NCBI RefSeq assembly: GCF_021245725.1
Contig: NZ_JAJGSX010000046.1
Coordinates: 1 to 54,264, forward strand
Direction of reading: 5' to 3'
DNA length: 54,264 bases
Origin: Pseudonocardia sp. TRM90224
Lineage (GTDB): Bacteria; Actinomycetota; Actinomycetes; Mycobacteriales; Pseudonocardiaceae
The notes beneath the pieces are model-generated. The model was not told the origin of the DNA and did no database searches. It saw only the letters and a list, made by a program, of their open reading frames with translations. Numbering within the stretch: position 1 is the stretch's first letter; every line of letters begins with the position of its first letter. Both the position numbers and the translations under genes were made by a program. This document shows, piece after piece, positions 35,501-43,295 of this stretch.

Positions 35501-36873
35501 ACGCTGCGGTGCTCGGATGCTTCCGCCGTGTGCTCGGCGTCGAGCAGCTGGACATGACCGACGACTTCTTCGAACTCGGCGGCAGCTCGGTGTCGGCGGC
35601 CCGGTTGGCCGCGGAGATCGAAGGCGCGACCGGTCGCCGGCTGCCGCTGCGCGCTCTGTTCCGGGAGCCCACCGCGGCCGGGGTGGCCGCGCTGATCGGT
35701 ACCAGCGGCGGTTTCGGCAGCGTTCTCGCGGCGGTGCGGTCCGATGCCGAGCTGCCGCGCGACGTCGAGCCGGCGGCACCTCATCCGGAGGCGTGGACGG
35801 CCCGGCGGGTGCTGCTCACCGGCGCGACCGGCTTCCTGGGCCACGCGCTGCTCGAACGCCTGCTCGCCGACCCCGACGCCGAGGTGACCTGCCTGGTCCG
35901 AGCCGCTGACGACGAGCAGGCGGGCGCCCGGTTGCGCCGGGCGGTGGCGGCGTACGGGCTGGAGCTCGACCGGTTCACCGGCCGCGTCCACGCCGTCGCG
36001 GGCGACGTCGGCACCGCCCGCTTCGGGCTGGCACAACGGCGCTACGCACAGCTGAGCGAACGTGTGACGAGCGTCGTCCACTGCGCGGCCGACGTGTCGT
36101 TCGTGGCGCCGTACACCGCGCTGCGATCCGCCAACGTCACCGGCACCGTCGAGGTCGTCCGGTTCGCCGGCGACGCGGCCGGGAAGGCGCTGCACTTCAT
36201 TTCGACGCTCGACCCCGGGGCGGCGGGCGATGGCGTGCTGCAGGAGCGGCTGTACCCGCAGGATCCGGACCGGACGTCGGGCTACGTCGCCTCGAAGGGC
36301 GTCGGCGAGGCGCTCGTTGCTCGTGCCGGGGAGCGCGGGCTGCCGGTGACGATCACGCGACCGTGGCTGGTGACTGCGCACCGGGAAACCGGGGCGACGG
36401 GCCGTGCCGACCAGCTTGCGCTCGGGCTGCGCACCGCGCTCGCGACGCGGCTGCTCCCGGACACGCCGGACGCGCTGATCCACGTCATGCCGGTCGACCA
36501 GGTGGCCGAGGCACTGGCGCGGCTGGCCCGGACGCCGCGCGCCGCCGGTCGCGTGATCCACCTCTACCACGCGCGGCACGCCCGACTCGGTGACGTGGTG
36601 GACCTGCTGCGGGGCCTCGGCATCCCGATCGACGTGGTCCCTCCGGCGCGCTGGGTCGACGCCGTCGAGCGCTCGGCCGTACCCGACGAGCAGAAGGTGC
36701 TCGCCCGCCTGGTCACCGAGGCCCGGGCCGCGGAACCGCCGCGCGTCGCGACGTCCGTCGCCGGCGATCTGCTCGGCGCGGCGGTGGAGTTCGACGACCT
36801 GAGCGCCTCGTACCTCGAGCGGGCCGTCGCCCGTCTCGGCACCGATCTCTGGGCCCCCGGAGGACAACCATGA
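32521..36873 (+). CDS. terminal NRPS module: C-A-PCP-thioester reductase
   Basis: 1450 residues from ATG 32521, in an ATGA overlap with the preceding NRPS. C domain HHITCDGWS (149-157), preceded by SYQQRRLWLQAQL. The A domain has YTSGSTGRPKG at 648 and A10 lysine 968; pocket D-I-L-Q-W-G-L-I-W-K, one residue from the textbook glycine code (D-I-L-Q-L-G-L-I-W-K). PCP LGGSSV, Ser1023. Reductase: GATGFLG (1101-1107) and Y1255-x3-K1259. No thioesterase, so the chain should leave by NADPH-dependent reduction as an aldehyde or alcohol. A C-terminal glycinal or ethanolamine is my inference. Its C domain holds a fourfold 18-bp expansion (LPELPV, 33058-33129). The frame is open upstream, but only because it reads through the previous gene. 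Confidence 0.93.
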   Translation: MTETRGSDTLTGGEYRFPVSYQQRRLWLQAQLDPDDAAFHMPIALRLRGTLDVTALDTALQMIVERHEILRTRYVLDGPEPVQVVADHVPVVLTVADLCGLPDPVRTAHVTAAADAAVRSTFDLSAAPPWRALLVRCGADEHVLLVTLHHITCDGWSVGVLATELAASYRAACAGGRAVLPELPVLPELPVLPELPVLPELPELTVQYADVAVWQRERLTPETLDVHLRRWERALAGAPTGLALPVDRPRAADGPHRGGSVQRIAGRRITAQLDDLARRCGASLYMVLLAAYAITLTRACGQQDMVIGSPAAGRHRPETRPLIGCFLDVLPVRVDLSGDPTLGALLERVKAVCLEAFAHQDVPFELIVERLRPVRDPVRTPLFQVMLALQDTPTTPVHLPGLEVTEERLGSGAAKYELTLNAERRNGEIMLDLEYDADLFEPASAAALVDGVVEALAGLGSAASGTPVSAIARRAAPSAAGPVVPVADGAVADLVRAVAAATPHAVAVVDGVSGRQLSYGHLVASASGIAAALAAAGVRRGDRVGVVLPRSADAVAALLGVWLAGAAFVPLDPAFPAQRLEFMARDAGADVVVADPAASDAVPAGAVVVRLDPARTSVDAVPSDAVPSDAVQLCAVPLTGGDVAYVLYTSGSTGRPKGVEVTHHSLVNLLGSMVRTPGLAAGDRLVAVTTLSFDIAVLELFGPLVAGGRVIVASDEQTRDPHLLAGLLESSGATVVQATPSTWRMLIDSGWRARRPLRAWCGGEPLPPDLAGALVRECVEVWNLYGPTETTIWSTCERVRDTTRIRLGTPVANTQIVLVDADLRPAAVGEVLIGGAGVAHGYRGRPGLTAERFVPGPGGRRWYRTGDRGRWDHAGRLVFAGRVDRQVKVRGVRVEPGEVETVLVEHPAVRQAVVALRGEQLVAWVRAGVEPALDPGELRSFARARLPEHMVPAAVVVVERFPLTPNGKIDHGALPDPAAAPVTGGAAAPRTAADAAVLGCFRRVLGVEQLDMTDDFFELGGSSVSAARLAAEIEGATGRRLPLRALFREPTAAGVAALIGTSGGFGSVLAAVRSDAELPRDVEPAAPHPEAWTARRVLLTGATGFLGHALLERLLADPDAEVTCLVRAADDEQAGARLRRAVAAYGLELDRFTGRVHAVAGDVGTARFGLAQRRYAQLSERVTSVVHCAADVSFVAPYTALRSANVTGTVEVVRFAGDAAGKALHFISTLDPGAAGDGVLQERLYPQDPDRTSGYVASKGVGEALVARAGERGLPVTITRPWLVTAHRETGATGRADQLALGLRTALATRLLPDTPDALIHVMPVDQVAEALARLARTPRAAGRVIHLYHARHARLGDVVDLLRGLGIPIDVVPPARWVDAVERSAVPDEQKVLARLVTEARAAEPPRVATSVAGDLLGAAVEFDDLSASYLERAVARLGTDLWAPGGQP

Positions 36874-39509
36874 CCAACCAACCCGTCCGGCGCCTCCCGG
36901 TCCACCGCCTCCCGGTCCACCGCCTCCCCGTCCGGCGCATGGTCGCCCTGCTGGGGGCTGCCGTGCTCGTGGTGTCGCTGGTGGTTCCGTCCCTGGCCGG
37001 TGCCGGCCCACTGCCGCCGTTGGGGCAGCTGCTGAGCCCGGGGTCGGGGATCTGGCGCACCCCGGCCGAAGCCACCGCGGCCCAGCCGGAAGAGATCCAG
37101 GCGGGCGTGCTGGACACGACCGGCACGATCGGGTTCGAACCGGACGGGGCCACCCACATCACGGCCGGCACCGACTCCGACCTGTTCCGGCTCACCGGCT
37201 ACGTCCACGCCCGTCAGCGGCTGTTCCAGATGGACCTCGCCCGCCGGCGCGGCAGCGGCGAGCTTTCCGAGATCCTCGGCGCGGCCGCACTCGAGTCCGA
37301 CCGGTTCGAGCTGGACCTCGGCCTGCGCCGGGCCGCCGAACGCGACTGGGCCGCCCTCGGCGCGGACGATCCGGCCCGGGTCGCGCTGACCGCGTACGCC
37401 GAGGGCGTCAACACCGCCATCGACGCCATGGTCGACGACCGACGGCTGCCGCTGTACATCACGATGCTGGGGTACGCGCCGCGGCAGTGGACACCGGTCG
37501 ACAGCCTGGTGATCCAGCACGTCATGGCCCAGACGCTGAGCTTCTCCGACCGGGCGCTCACCTTCTCCTACCCGGCGCAGACCCTGCCCCCGGAGACGTT
37601 CCAGGCCTGGTTCCCGACGGTGCTGGCCAACCAGCAGTACCCCTACGACCCCGGCCCGTACCGCAGCCTCCCTCTCGAACCCCTGCCCGTGGCGGCCGAC
37701 CCGGCAGCGGCGTCGACCCCGGTGCTCGCCACCGTCCCCCAGACCCCGGGCACCGCGGTGCCCAGCCCCACGCCCGGCGTCCGGATCGACTCGCTCGGCC
37801 CCTTGCAGGAGCGGCTCGCCGGCCTGCCCGCCGGCGCGGTCAGCCGGATCGGCAACAGCAACGGCTGGGTGGTGGCCGGCAGTCGCACCGCCTCCGGCGA
37901 GCCCCTGCTGGCGCTCGACCCGCACCTGCAGATGACGATCCCTTCGCCGTGGTACCCGCTGGAGGGTCGCAGTCCCGGCTACCACTACTCGGGCATCACG
38001 ATCCCCGGCGTACCGGTGCCGGTCATGGGCAAGACCGACCACTTCGCCTGGGGTATGACCAACTCCCAGCACCCTGCGACGCTCTACTACCTGCAGACCA
38101 CCGATCCGTCCCGGCCCGACCAGTACCTGTGGAACGGGGCGTGGCGGGAGATGGCCACGCACCAGCACCGGATCGCCGTGCGCGGGCAGGACCCCGCCGA
38201 GCACACGGTCCGCTTCACCGCACAGGGCCCGGTGGTGCAGCAGCAAGGGGTCACCGCCGCGGTGTGGTGGGCGGGTGTGCTGCCCCAGAACAGCGTGGGC
38301 GACGTCCTGACGATGCTGCGCTCGACCACCTTCGCCGAGTTCCGCGAGAGCCTGCGCGGCTGGGTGGCACCGTCGATGACGTTCATGTTCGCCGGTCGCA
38401 ACGGTGAGATCGGGGCCGTCACCCCGGGCGTCGCGCCACAGGTGCAGGGCCACGACATCACACTCCCGCTGCCCGGCGACGGGTCGGCGGACGTCCGCGG
38501 GACCATCCCGTTCGACGCGCTCCCGCAGGCCGCCGACCCGCCCGGCGGGTACCTGGTCTCGGCGAACCACCGCGAGGTGACGGCCGACTACCCCTACCAG
38601 TTCTCCACCTCCTACAACTTCACCGATCTCGGCTGGCGCGGGCAGATGATCAACGAATCGCTGGCCGCGGCCGGCCCGCAGACCTTCGACAGCGCCGCCG
38701 CGCTGCAGATGGACCAGCACGACGTCCTGGCCAAGGGGCTCGTGCCGCCGCTGCTGAAGGCCCTGGAGGGAGCGCAGCTCTCCGACAAGGAGCGCGAGGT
38801 CGTCGAGATGCTGCGCGGCTGGGACTTCACGATGGACCACCACGCCCGGCCCGGTCTGTGGTTCAAGCTGTTCTACAACCGGCTGACCTACGTGACGTTC
38901 GGGCCGTGGTGGAAGCACCACGAGGTCCAGGACGATCCCGACGCAAGCCTCACGCTCGCCCCGGACTCCGGTTCGTACGCGGCGGAGGTGATGCGCGGAA
39001 CCGTGCTCGCGTGGATCCAGCACGATCCGGAAAACCGGTTCTTCACCCCGCCGGGCGGTCCGCAGCGGGACGCGACGGACGTGCTGCAGGAGGCCTTCCA
39101 CCAGTCGATCGCCGCGATGATCAGCAAGTACGGCGACGACGTCGCAGCCTGGGAGCCCGGGCTGCACAGGGGTGTCCTCTTCGCCTCGCTCTTCGACGTG
39201 CCCGATCTCGACGTCGGGCCGTACCCATTCTTCGCGAGCGACCGCACCATCAACACCGGTATCGGCGCGCTGGTCCGCGACGGCGACCCGGTCCGCGGGT
39301 TCGCGTCGGCAGGTGCGACATGGCGGCTCGTCGTCGACTGGGGCACCGGGCAGGCCGGGACGGTCATGCCGGGCGGGGTCAGCGAGGACCCGCGTTCGCC
39401 CTGGTACGCGACCGGTGTCGAGCAATGGCTCGACGGCGGCCTGCTGCCGCTGCGCGAAGGCGACGCGGCCGAGCAGGTCGCCACGATCCGATGGAGGTTC
39501 ACCCCGTGA
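36870..39509 (+). CDS. exported penicillin-acylase-type Ntn hydrolase
   Basis: 879 residues, ATGA overlap with the terminal NRPS. An N-terminal signal (RRMVALLGAAVLVVSLVVPSLAGAGP; a twin Arg precedes it) sends the proenzyme out. The alpha part (about 70-270) contains the G-Y-V-H-A-R-Q-R-L-F-Q-M-D motif. A Pro/Thr linker follows, then IGN-S330-NGWVVAGSRTASG...LALDPHL, where Ser330 is the expected autocatalytic N-terminal nucleophile of the beta chain. Family members hydrolyse amides, including fatty acyl amides (PvdQ acting on pyoverdine). Next to a FAAL-initiated lipopeptide system, the natural role is removal of the fatty acyl group after export. ATG 36870 sits in a repeat encoding RRLPV/HRLPV/HRLPV; Met24 is an alternative start that still leaves a full signal peptide. 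Confidence 0.9.
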   Translation: MTNQPVRRLPVHRLPVHRLPVRRMVALLGAAVLVVSLVVPSLAGAGPLPPLGQLLSPGSGIWRTPAEATAAQPEEIQAGVLDTTGTIGFEPDGATHITAGTDSDLFRLTGYVHARQRLFQMDLARRRGSGELSEILGAAALESDRFELDLGLRRAAERDWAALGADDPARVALTAYAEGVNTAIDAMVDDRRLPLYITMLGYAPRQWTPVDSLVIQHVMAQTLSFSDRALTFSYPAQTLPPETFQAWFPTVLANQQYPYDPGPYRSLPLEPLPVAADPAAASTPVLATVPQTPGTAVPSPTPGVRIDSLGPLQERLAGLPAGAVSRIGNSNGWVVAGSRTASGEPLLALDPHLQMTIPSPWYPLEGRSPGYHYSGITIPGVPVPVMGKTDHFAWGMTNSQHPATLYYLQTTDPSRPDQYLWNGAWREMATHQHRIAVRGQDPAEHTVRFTAQGPVVQQQGVTAAVWWAGVLPQNSVGDVLTMLRSTTFAEFRESLRGWVAPSMTFMFAGRNGEIGAVTPGVAPQVQGHDITLPLPGDGSADVRGTIPFDALPQAADPPGGYLVSANHREVTADYPYQFSTSYNFTDLGWRGQMINESLAAAGPQTFDSAAALQMDQHDVLAKGLVPPLLKALEGAQLSDKEREVVEMLRGWDFTMDHHARPGLWFKLFYNRLTYVTFGPWWKHHEVQDDPDASLTLAPDSGSYAAEVMRGTVLAWIQHDPENRFFTPPGGPQRDATDVLQEAFHQSIAAMISKYGDDVAAWEPGLHRGVLFASLFDVPDLDVGPYPFFASDRTINTGIGALVRDGDPVRGFASAGATWRLVVDWGTGQAGTVMPGGVSEDPRSPWYATGVEQWLDGGLLPLREGDAAEQVATIRWRFTP

Positions 39510-39883
39510 GGCACCTGCGCGCGTCGGTGGTTGTTGCTGTCGTTTGTGGACTGGCGGTCTTCGCCGGCAACCTCGCCGGCCTCTGGTGGGTGACGTTGCT
39601 GGTCGGCGGGGTCGTCGGCTGGTTCGCGCGTCCCGGCGCGGTGGCGGGGCTCCTCGTGGGGACGGCCGTCGCCTGGATCGCCGGGATGGTCTGGGAGAGC
39701 GGCGGCGGGGTGCTGCCGGCGGCGGGTGTGGTGGCGAGCCTCGCGGTGTCCGATCGGGCGTTCGGCTGGGCGGTCGCGCTCGCGACGGTCGGGTACGCGC
39801 TGCTGCTCGCCGGATCCGGTGCCTGGCTCGCAGCAGCGGCACGACGAATGGTTCAACGGCAGAAGGAGACCCAACATGTCTGA
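39506..39883 (+). CDS. small integral membrane protein of the NRPS operon
   Basis: 125 residues starting at GTG 39506 within the acylase stop (GTGA). Four hydrophobic stretches are visible (VVVAVVCGLAVFAGNLAGLWWVTLLVGGVVGW; VAGLLVGTAVAWIAGMV; GVLPAAGVVASLAV; AFGWAVALATVGYALLLAGSGAWLAAA), followed by a basic tail RRMVQRQKETQHV. I do not recognise a family. Its position between acylase and MbtH, overlapping the latter by 8 nt, ties it to the pathway. A role in the membrane step of export or maturation is plausible but unproven. Confidence 0.68.
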   Translation: MRHLRASVVVAVVCGLAVFAGNLAGLWWVTLLVGGVVGWFARPGAVAGLLVGTAVAWIAGMVWESGGGVLPAAGVVASLAVSDRAFGWAVALATVGYALLLAGSGAWLAAAARRMVQRQKETQHV

Positions 39884-40109
39884 CGAACTCGACACGACCC
39901 GGTACGTCGTCGTCATCAACGACGAGGAGCAGTACTCGATCTGGCCGACCCACCTCGAACGCCCCTCGGGATGGCACCAGGTCGGCGAGCCGGGGGACAA
40001 GGCGACGTGCCTCGACCACATCGAACGCACCTGGACCGACATGCGCCCGCGCAGCCTTCGTGAGGCGATGGCGGCCGACCTGGCGGCTGGCTCGGCGGCG
40101 CAGCAGTGA
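39876..40109 (+). CDS. MbtH-like NRPS chaperone
   Basis: 77 residues with the full MbtH signature: N-x-E-x-Q-x-S-x-W-P (NDEEQYSIWP), P-x-GW, G-x-K-A-T-C-L-x-x-I-E-x-x-WTDMRPRSLR. MbtH-like proteins bind adenylation domains and are often needed for their solubility and activity. ATG 39876 has AGAAGGAG 7 nt upstream and overlaps the membrane protein gene by 8 nt. As the only MbtH in the operon, it presumably serves the six A domains encoded here. Confidence 0.96.
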   Translation: MSDELDTTRYVVVINDEEQYSIWPTHLERPSGWHQVGEPGDKATCLDHIERTWTDMRPRSLREAMAADLAAGSAAQQ

Positions 40110-40119
40110 TGACCGGGCG

Positions 40120-40347
40120 ATGATCCGGTACTGCCGGGCGTTCGCGCTCGCCGACCTCGTCGGGGTCGGCGAGCTCGACCGCGCCGTGTCCACATGGGAT
40201 AAGCGACCCGATGTCGTCTACCTCTGGGACGACAACACGGTGACCGCATTGCCACTGCGTGGGTGCGGTCCGGAGTTCACCTCGGACGAGCCGCGGTGGC
40301 GGTCGATCTGCGGGCAGCTGCTTGCCGATCCGATCGGGCAGGGCTGA
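40120..40347 (+). CDS. 75-residue conserved-looking orphan in the NRPS operon
   Basis: It starts at ATG 40120, ten bases after MbtH, and ends 3 nt before the MFS gene. It is acidic/aromatic with alternating strand-like segments (RPDVVYLWDDNTVTALPL, WRSICGQLLADP) and three Cys; no signal peptide or membrane segment. No known domain is recognised. Tight packing between two operon genes supports that it is translated. It may be a small accessory or binding protein. Confidence 0.6.
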   Translation: MIRYCRAFALADLVGVGELDRAVSTWDKRPDVVYLWDDNTVTALPLRGCGPEFTSDEPRWRSICGQLLADPIGQG

Positions 40348-40350
40348 CCG

Positions 40351-41607
40351 GTGGTGCTGCAGGGCCTGCTGGACCCACTGCGCCGCCGTGACTTCCGGCT
40401 GCTGGTCGGCGGGCAGACCCTGTCGACGTTCGGCGACCTGCTGTTCCTGGTCGCGTTCCCGTTCCTCGTGCTCGATTCGGGTGCCGGGATCGGCGGGCTC
40501 GGGCTGACCTTGGCCCTGCTTGGCATCGCCCGACTTGCCGCGACGCCGCTCGGGGGGATCCTCGCCGACCGCGTGCATCCCCGTGTGACGATGCTGGTCG
40601 CCGACGGCGGGCGCGCGATCGTGCTGGGCGGGCTGGCGGTCTGGACGGCTGCGGGCCCCGTCCCATGGTGGGCGTTCACGCTGGTCGGCGTGGTGCTCGG
40701 TGGGTTCGAGGGCCTCTTCCTCCCGGCCTACCGCGCGATCACGCCTGCTGTGCTGCCGAGCGGACAGCTGCAGGCCGGCAACTCGGTCGGCGAGGTCTCC
40801 AACATCGTCGCCGCGATCTGCGGGCAGCTCGCCGCGGGCCTGCTGCTCGCGACGTACGGGGCGACGGTGGTCATCGTTCTCAACGTCGTGTCGTTCGCGC
40901 TGTCCGCGGCGAGCCTGCTCGCGATGAGTGGTCGGGTGCCGGGGATCGCACCCGCTGCCGACCCGTCCCACCAGCTCGACCAGCTCGACCAGCTCGACCA
41001 GCTCGGCGTCGGCGAGCCGGCGCCGGCGAGCTTCTGGGCTTTCGTGCGGGGATCGCGCCTGTTCCACGTCATCATCGGGATGGCGGCGATGGTGACGGTC
41101 ACCGCGTCCGGGGTGTTCGCGTTCGGCCTCCCGGTGCTGGCCCACGAGAGGTTCCCGGACGGCGCACTGATCTTCGGGTACCTCCTCGCTGCCGGCGCGG
41201 TCGGGCGGCTCGGCGGAAGCGTGGCGGCCGGCGGGTTGATCGGGCTGCACCGCAGGGGATTGCTGTCGATCGGGCTGCTCGTCGTGCACGGTGTGATCAT
41301 CATGAGCCTGCCGGCGATCCACGGGTTCTGGCTGTTGCTGGTGCTCATCGCCCTGCTCGGGTTCGCCGACGGCACGCTGGGCGTGCTCGTGGTGACCCTG
41401 CTCCAGCAACTCCCGCCGCGGGAGATCCTCGGCCGCGTCATGGCCGTGTTCGCCTTCGTGCACAGCGGGTCGTACCCGATCTCGGTCGCGCTCGCCGCGT
41501 TCGCGACAGCGCAATGGGGCATTGCCGCGGCGTTCACCGCCGGCGGGATCGGTGTGCTGGTCGTCGCCGTCATCGGTCTTGCACAGCGGGCGGTACGAGA
41601 CGCCTGA
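40351..41607 (+). CDS. MFS transporter, probable product exporter
   Basis: 418 residues with about 12 TM helices, of the drug-exporter/enterobactin-exporter-like MFS group (start RRRDFRLLVGGQTLSTFGDLLFLVAFPFLVL; ILADRVHPR as the loop 2-3 motif; FLPAYRAITPAVLP; central loop with a QLDQLDQLDQL repeat; GRVMAVFAFVHSGSYPISVALA in the C-half). Starting at GTG 40351 (or 40354), 3 nt after the orphan gene, it is part of the operon. It is the best candidate for exporting the acyl peptide to the outside, where the acylase would act. Confidence 0.9.
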   Translation: MVLQGLLDPLRRRDFRLLVGGQTLSTFGDLLFLVAFPFLVLDSGAGIGGLGLTLALLGIARLAATPLGGILADRVHPRVTMLVADGGRAIVLGGLAVWTAAGPVPWWAFTLVGVVLGGFEGLFLPAYRAITPAVLPSGQLQAGNSVGEVSNIVAAICGQLAAGLLLATYGATVVIVLNVVSFALSAASLLAMSGRVPGIAPAADPSHQLDQLDQLDQLGVGEPAPASFWAFVRGSRLFHVIIGMAAMVTVTASGVFAFGLPVLAHERFPDGALIFGYLLAAGAVGRLGGSVAAGGLIGLHRRGLLSIGLLVVHGVIIMSLPAIHGFWLLLVLIALLGFADGTLGVLVVTLLQQLPPREILGRVMAVFAFVHSGSYPISVALAAFATAQWGIAAAFTAGGIGVLVVAVIGLAQRAVRDA

Positions 41608-41629
41608 ACCCTCCGACAAGGAGATCGAC

Positions 41630-42946
41630 ATGAACAACGGGACAGTGACCCGGCTCGGGTCGGAAGCTCTCGGGACGCTGTTCTTCGTCCTCCTCGGCGC
41701 CTGCGCGGCAGGCGGTATCGGGGACAGCGTCGAGGGCGGTACCGGGGTCGGGGCCGCCGCGGGCTGGGCGGCGGCGCTCGTGCTCGCCGTCTGGGTGTTC
41801 GGTGCGGGCGGTGGGCACCTCAACCCGGTCGTCACCGTCGGTCTCGCGCTGCGCGGCCGGTTCAGCTGGGCCGCGGTTCCCGGCCAGATCGGTGCTCAAC
41901 TCGTCGGCGGGTTCGGTGGTGCGGTGCTGGCCTGGGTACTGGTCGGCGACCGGGTGACCTTCGCCGCCGTCCGGCCTCCGGCCGGCGGTGGGATCGTCGT
42001 GGCGCTGGTCGCGGAAGTGCTGGTGACGTTCGTGCTGCTGATGGCCGTGTACCGGCTCGCGGGCAGCGGTGCGCTCCACGGGCTCGGCTACGGGCTGGCC
42101 TACGGCGTCGGGGCCCTGGCCGCCGGGAGCCTCGGTGGGGGAGTGATGAACCCCGCCCGCGCGCTGGGCGCGGAGTTCACCGCAACGTTCGCCGGCGCCC
42201 CCGCGGGGGGCGGGATCTGGGTCTACTTGGTGGGGCCGTTGGTCGGCGCTGCGCTGGCCTGGCTCGTCCATCCGTCGCTCAGCGGGTCGAGCCCGAAGTC
42301 CCTGCCGGACACCGATGATCTCCACACCTACGTGCAGGAGCACTCGACGGCGGGCGACCCGCTGATCGCGGATCTGGTCCACGAGACGCAAGCGTCCCTT
42401 CCCGACCAGGCTCGTTGGCAGATCACCCCGGGCCAGGCGGGACTCCTGTCGATGATCGCCCGCATGGTCGGCGCCCGCTCGGCCCTCGAGATCGGCACGT
42501 TCACCGGGTTGTCCTCGCTCGCCATCCTGAACGGGATGGGCCCGGACGGGCGGCTGGTCTGCCTGGATCTGTCCGACCGGTTCACCTCCGTCGCACGGCG
42601 CTACTGGGAGCGGGCCGGTGTCACCGACCAGATCGAGCTGCGGCTCGGGGATGCGGCCGAGTCGCTCCGGTCGCTGCCAACGGACCCGCACCTCGATCTT
42701 GCGTTCATCGACGCCGACCGTGACGGCTACCCGACCTACTGGGCCGAGATCGTGCCGCGCATGCGGCCCGGTGGGGTGATCGTCCTGGACAACGTCCTGC
42801 TCGGCGGGCAGGTGCTCGACCCGGACAGCGACGACGAAGACGTCGTCGCGATCCGCGGGTTCAACGAGAAGGCCGTCGCCGACGAGCGGGTCGATGTGAT
42901 CATGCTGCCGATCGCCGACGGGATCACGATCGCCCGCCGGCGCTGA
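41630..42946 (+). CDS. aquaporin-O-methyltransferase fusion protein
   Basis: 438 residues from ATG 41630 (AAGGAG upstream). Residues 1-213 are a complete six-helix MIP channel: half-helix motifs GGHLNPV (N65, NPV rather than NPA) and GGVMNPAR (N174), with YLVGPLVGAALAWLVHP as the last helix. After a short linker (PSLSGSSPKSLPDTDD), residues 228-438 form a class I SAM-dependent O-methyltransferase of the metal-dependent catechol/caffeoyl-CoA type: LEIGTFTGLSSLAIL (motif I), VCLDLS, LRLGDA, DLAFIDADRDGY and GGVIVLDNVLLGGQV. The frame is continuous. It follows the MFS gene by 22 bp and closes the operon. The methyltransferase would lie on the membrane and could act on the product or an intermediate during transport. 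Confidence 0.85.
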   Translation: MNNGTVTRLGSEALGTLFFVLLGACAAGGIGDSVEGGTGVGAAAGWAAALVLAVWVFGAGGGHLNPVVTVGLALRGRFSWAAVPGQIGAQLVGGFGGAVLAWVLVGDRVTFAAVRPPAGGGIVVALVAEVLVTFVLLMAVYRLAGSGALHGLGYGLAYGVGALAAGSLGGGVMNPARALGAEFTATFAGAPAGGGIWVYLVGPLVGAALAWLVHPSLSGSSPKSLPDTDDLHTYVQEHSTAGDPLIADLVHETQASLPDQARWQITPGQAGLLSMIARMVGARSALEIGTFTGLSSLAILNGMGPDGRLVCLDLSDRFTSVARRYWERAGVTDQIELRLGDAAESLRSLPTDPHLDLAFIDADRDGYPTYWAEIVPRMRPGGVIVLDNVLLGGQVLDPDSDDEDVVAIRGFNEKAVADERVDVIMLPIADGITIARRR

Positions 42947-42965
42947 GCTGCGGACGCCTCGGGTG

Positions 42966-43075
42966 GGTGAGTCGACACTTCCGGCACGGTGAGTCGACAC
43001 TTCCGGCACGGTGAGTCGACACTTCCGGCACGGTGAGTCGACACTTCCGGCACGGTGAGTCGCGCGTTCCGGAGC
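42966..43075. repeat. 22-bp tandem repeat after the NRPS operon
   Basis: Four identical 22-bp units (42966-42987, 42988-43009, 43010-43031, 43032-43053), each GGTGAGTCGACACTTCCGGC plus AC, and a degenerate fifth unit. Related degenerate units recur at 53099-53190. The units follow each other without spacers, so this is not CRISPR. Confidence 0.9.
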
Positions 43076-43091
43076 GGTGTCGGCTGTCTTG

Positions 43092-43260
43092 TCAGTCGTC
43101 TGCTGAGTACATCAACGCGCCGTACGCCGCGACCAGCAGGTGGGCGCCCAGCTCCGCGGACCCGCCGGCGATCCGGCGGTGCATGGTGGTGAGGATCCCG
43201 AGCGCCGCCTCGGCCCGCAGCCGCGACTCGGGGCGGCCGTCCGGCGCGATGAGCGCTGGC
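43092..43260 (-). pseudogene. 3' remnant, possibly of a TetR-type regulator
   Basis: On the reverse strand an open stretch ends at TGA 43092-43094 and encodes about 55 residues (ALIAPDGRPESRLRAEA, LGILTTMHRRIAGGSAELG, AHLLVAAYGALMYSADD). It resembles the helical C-terminal tail of a TetR-family regulator. No start codon or helix-turn-helix part is present; upstream sequence switches to unrelated coding remnants on the other strand. Confidence 0.4.
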
Positions 43261-43295
43261 GGCCGGGACGTACTCGCTCCCGAGCTGTCGCGATG

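Noticed and set aside
42966..43075. CRISPR-like repeats
   Set aside because: The 22-bp units are directly contiguous without unique spacers and no cas genes are nearby.
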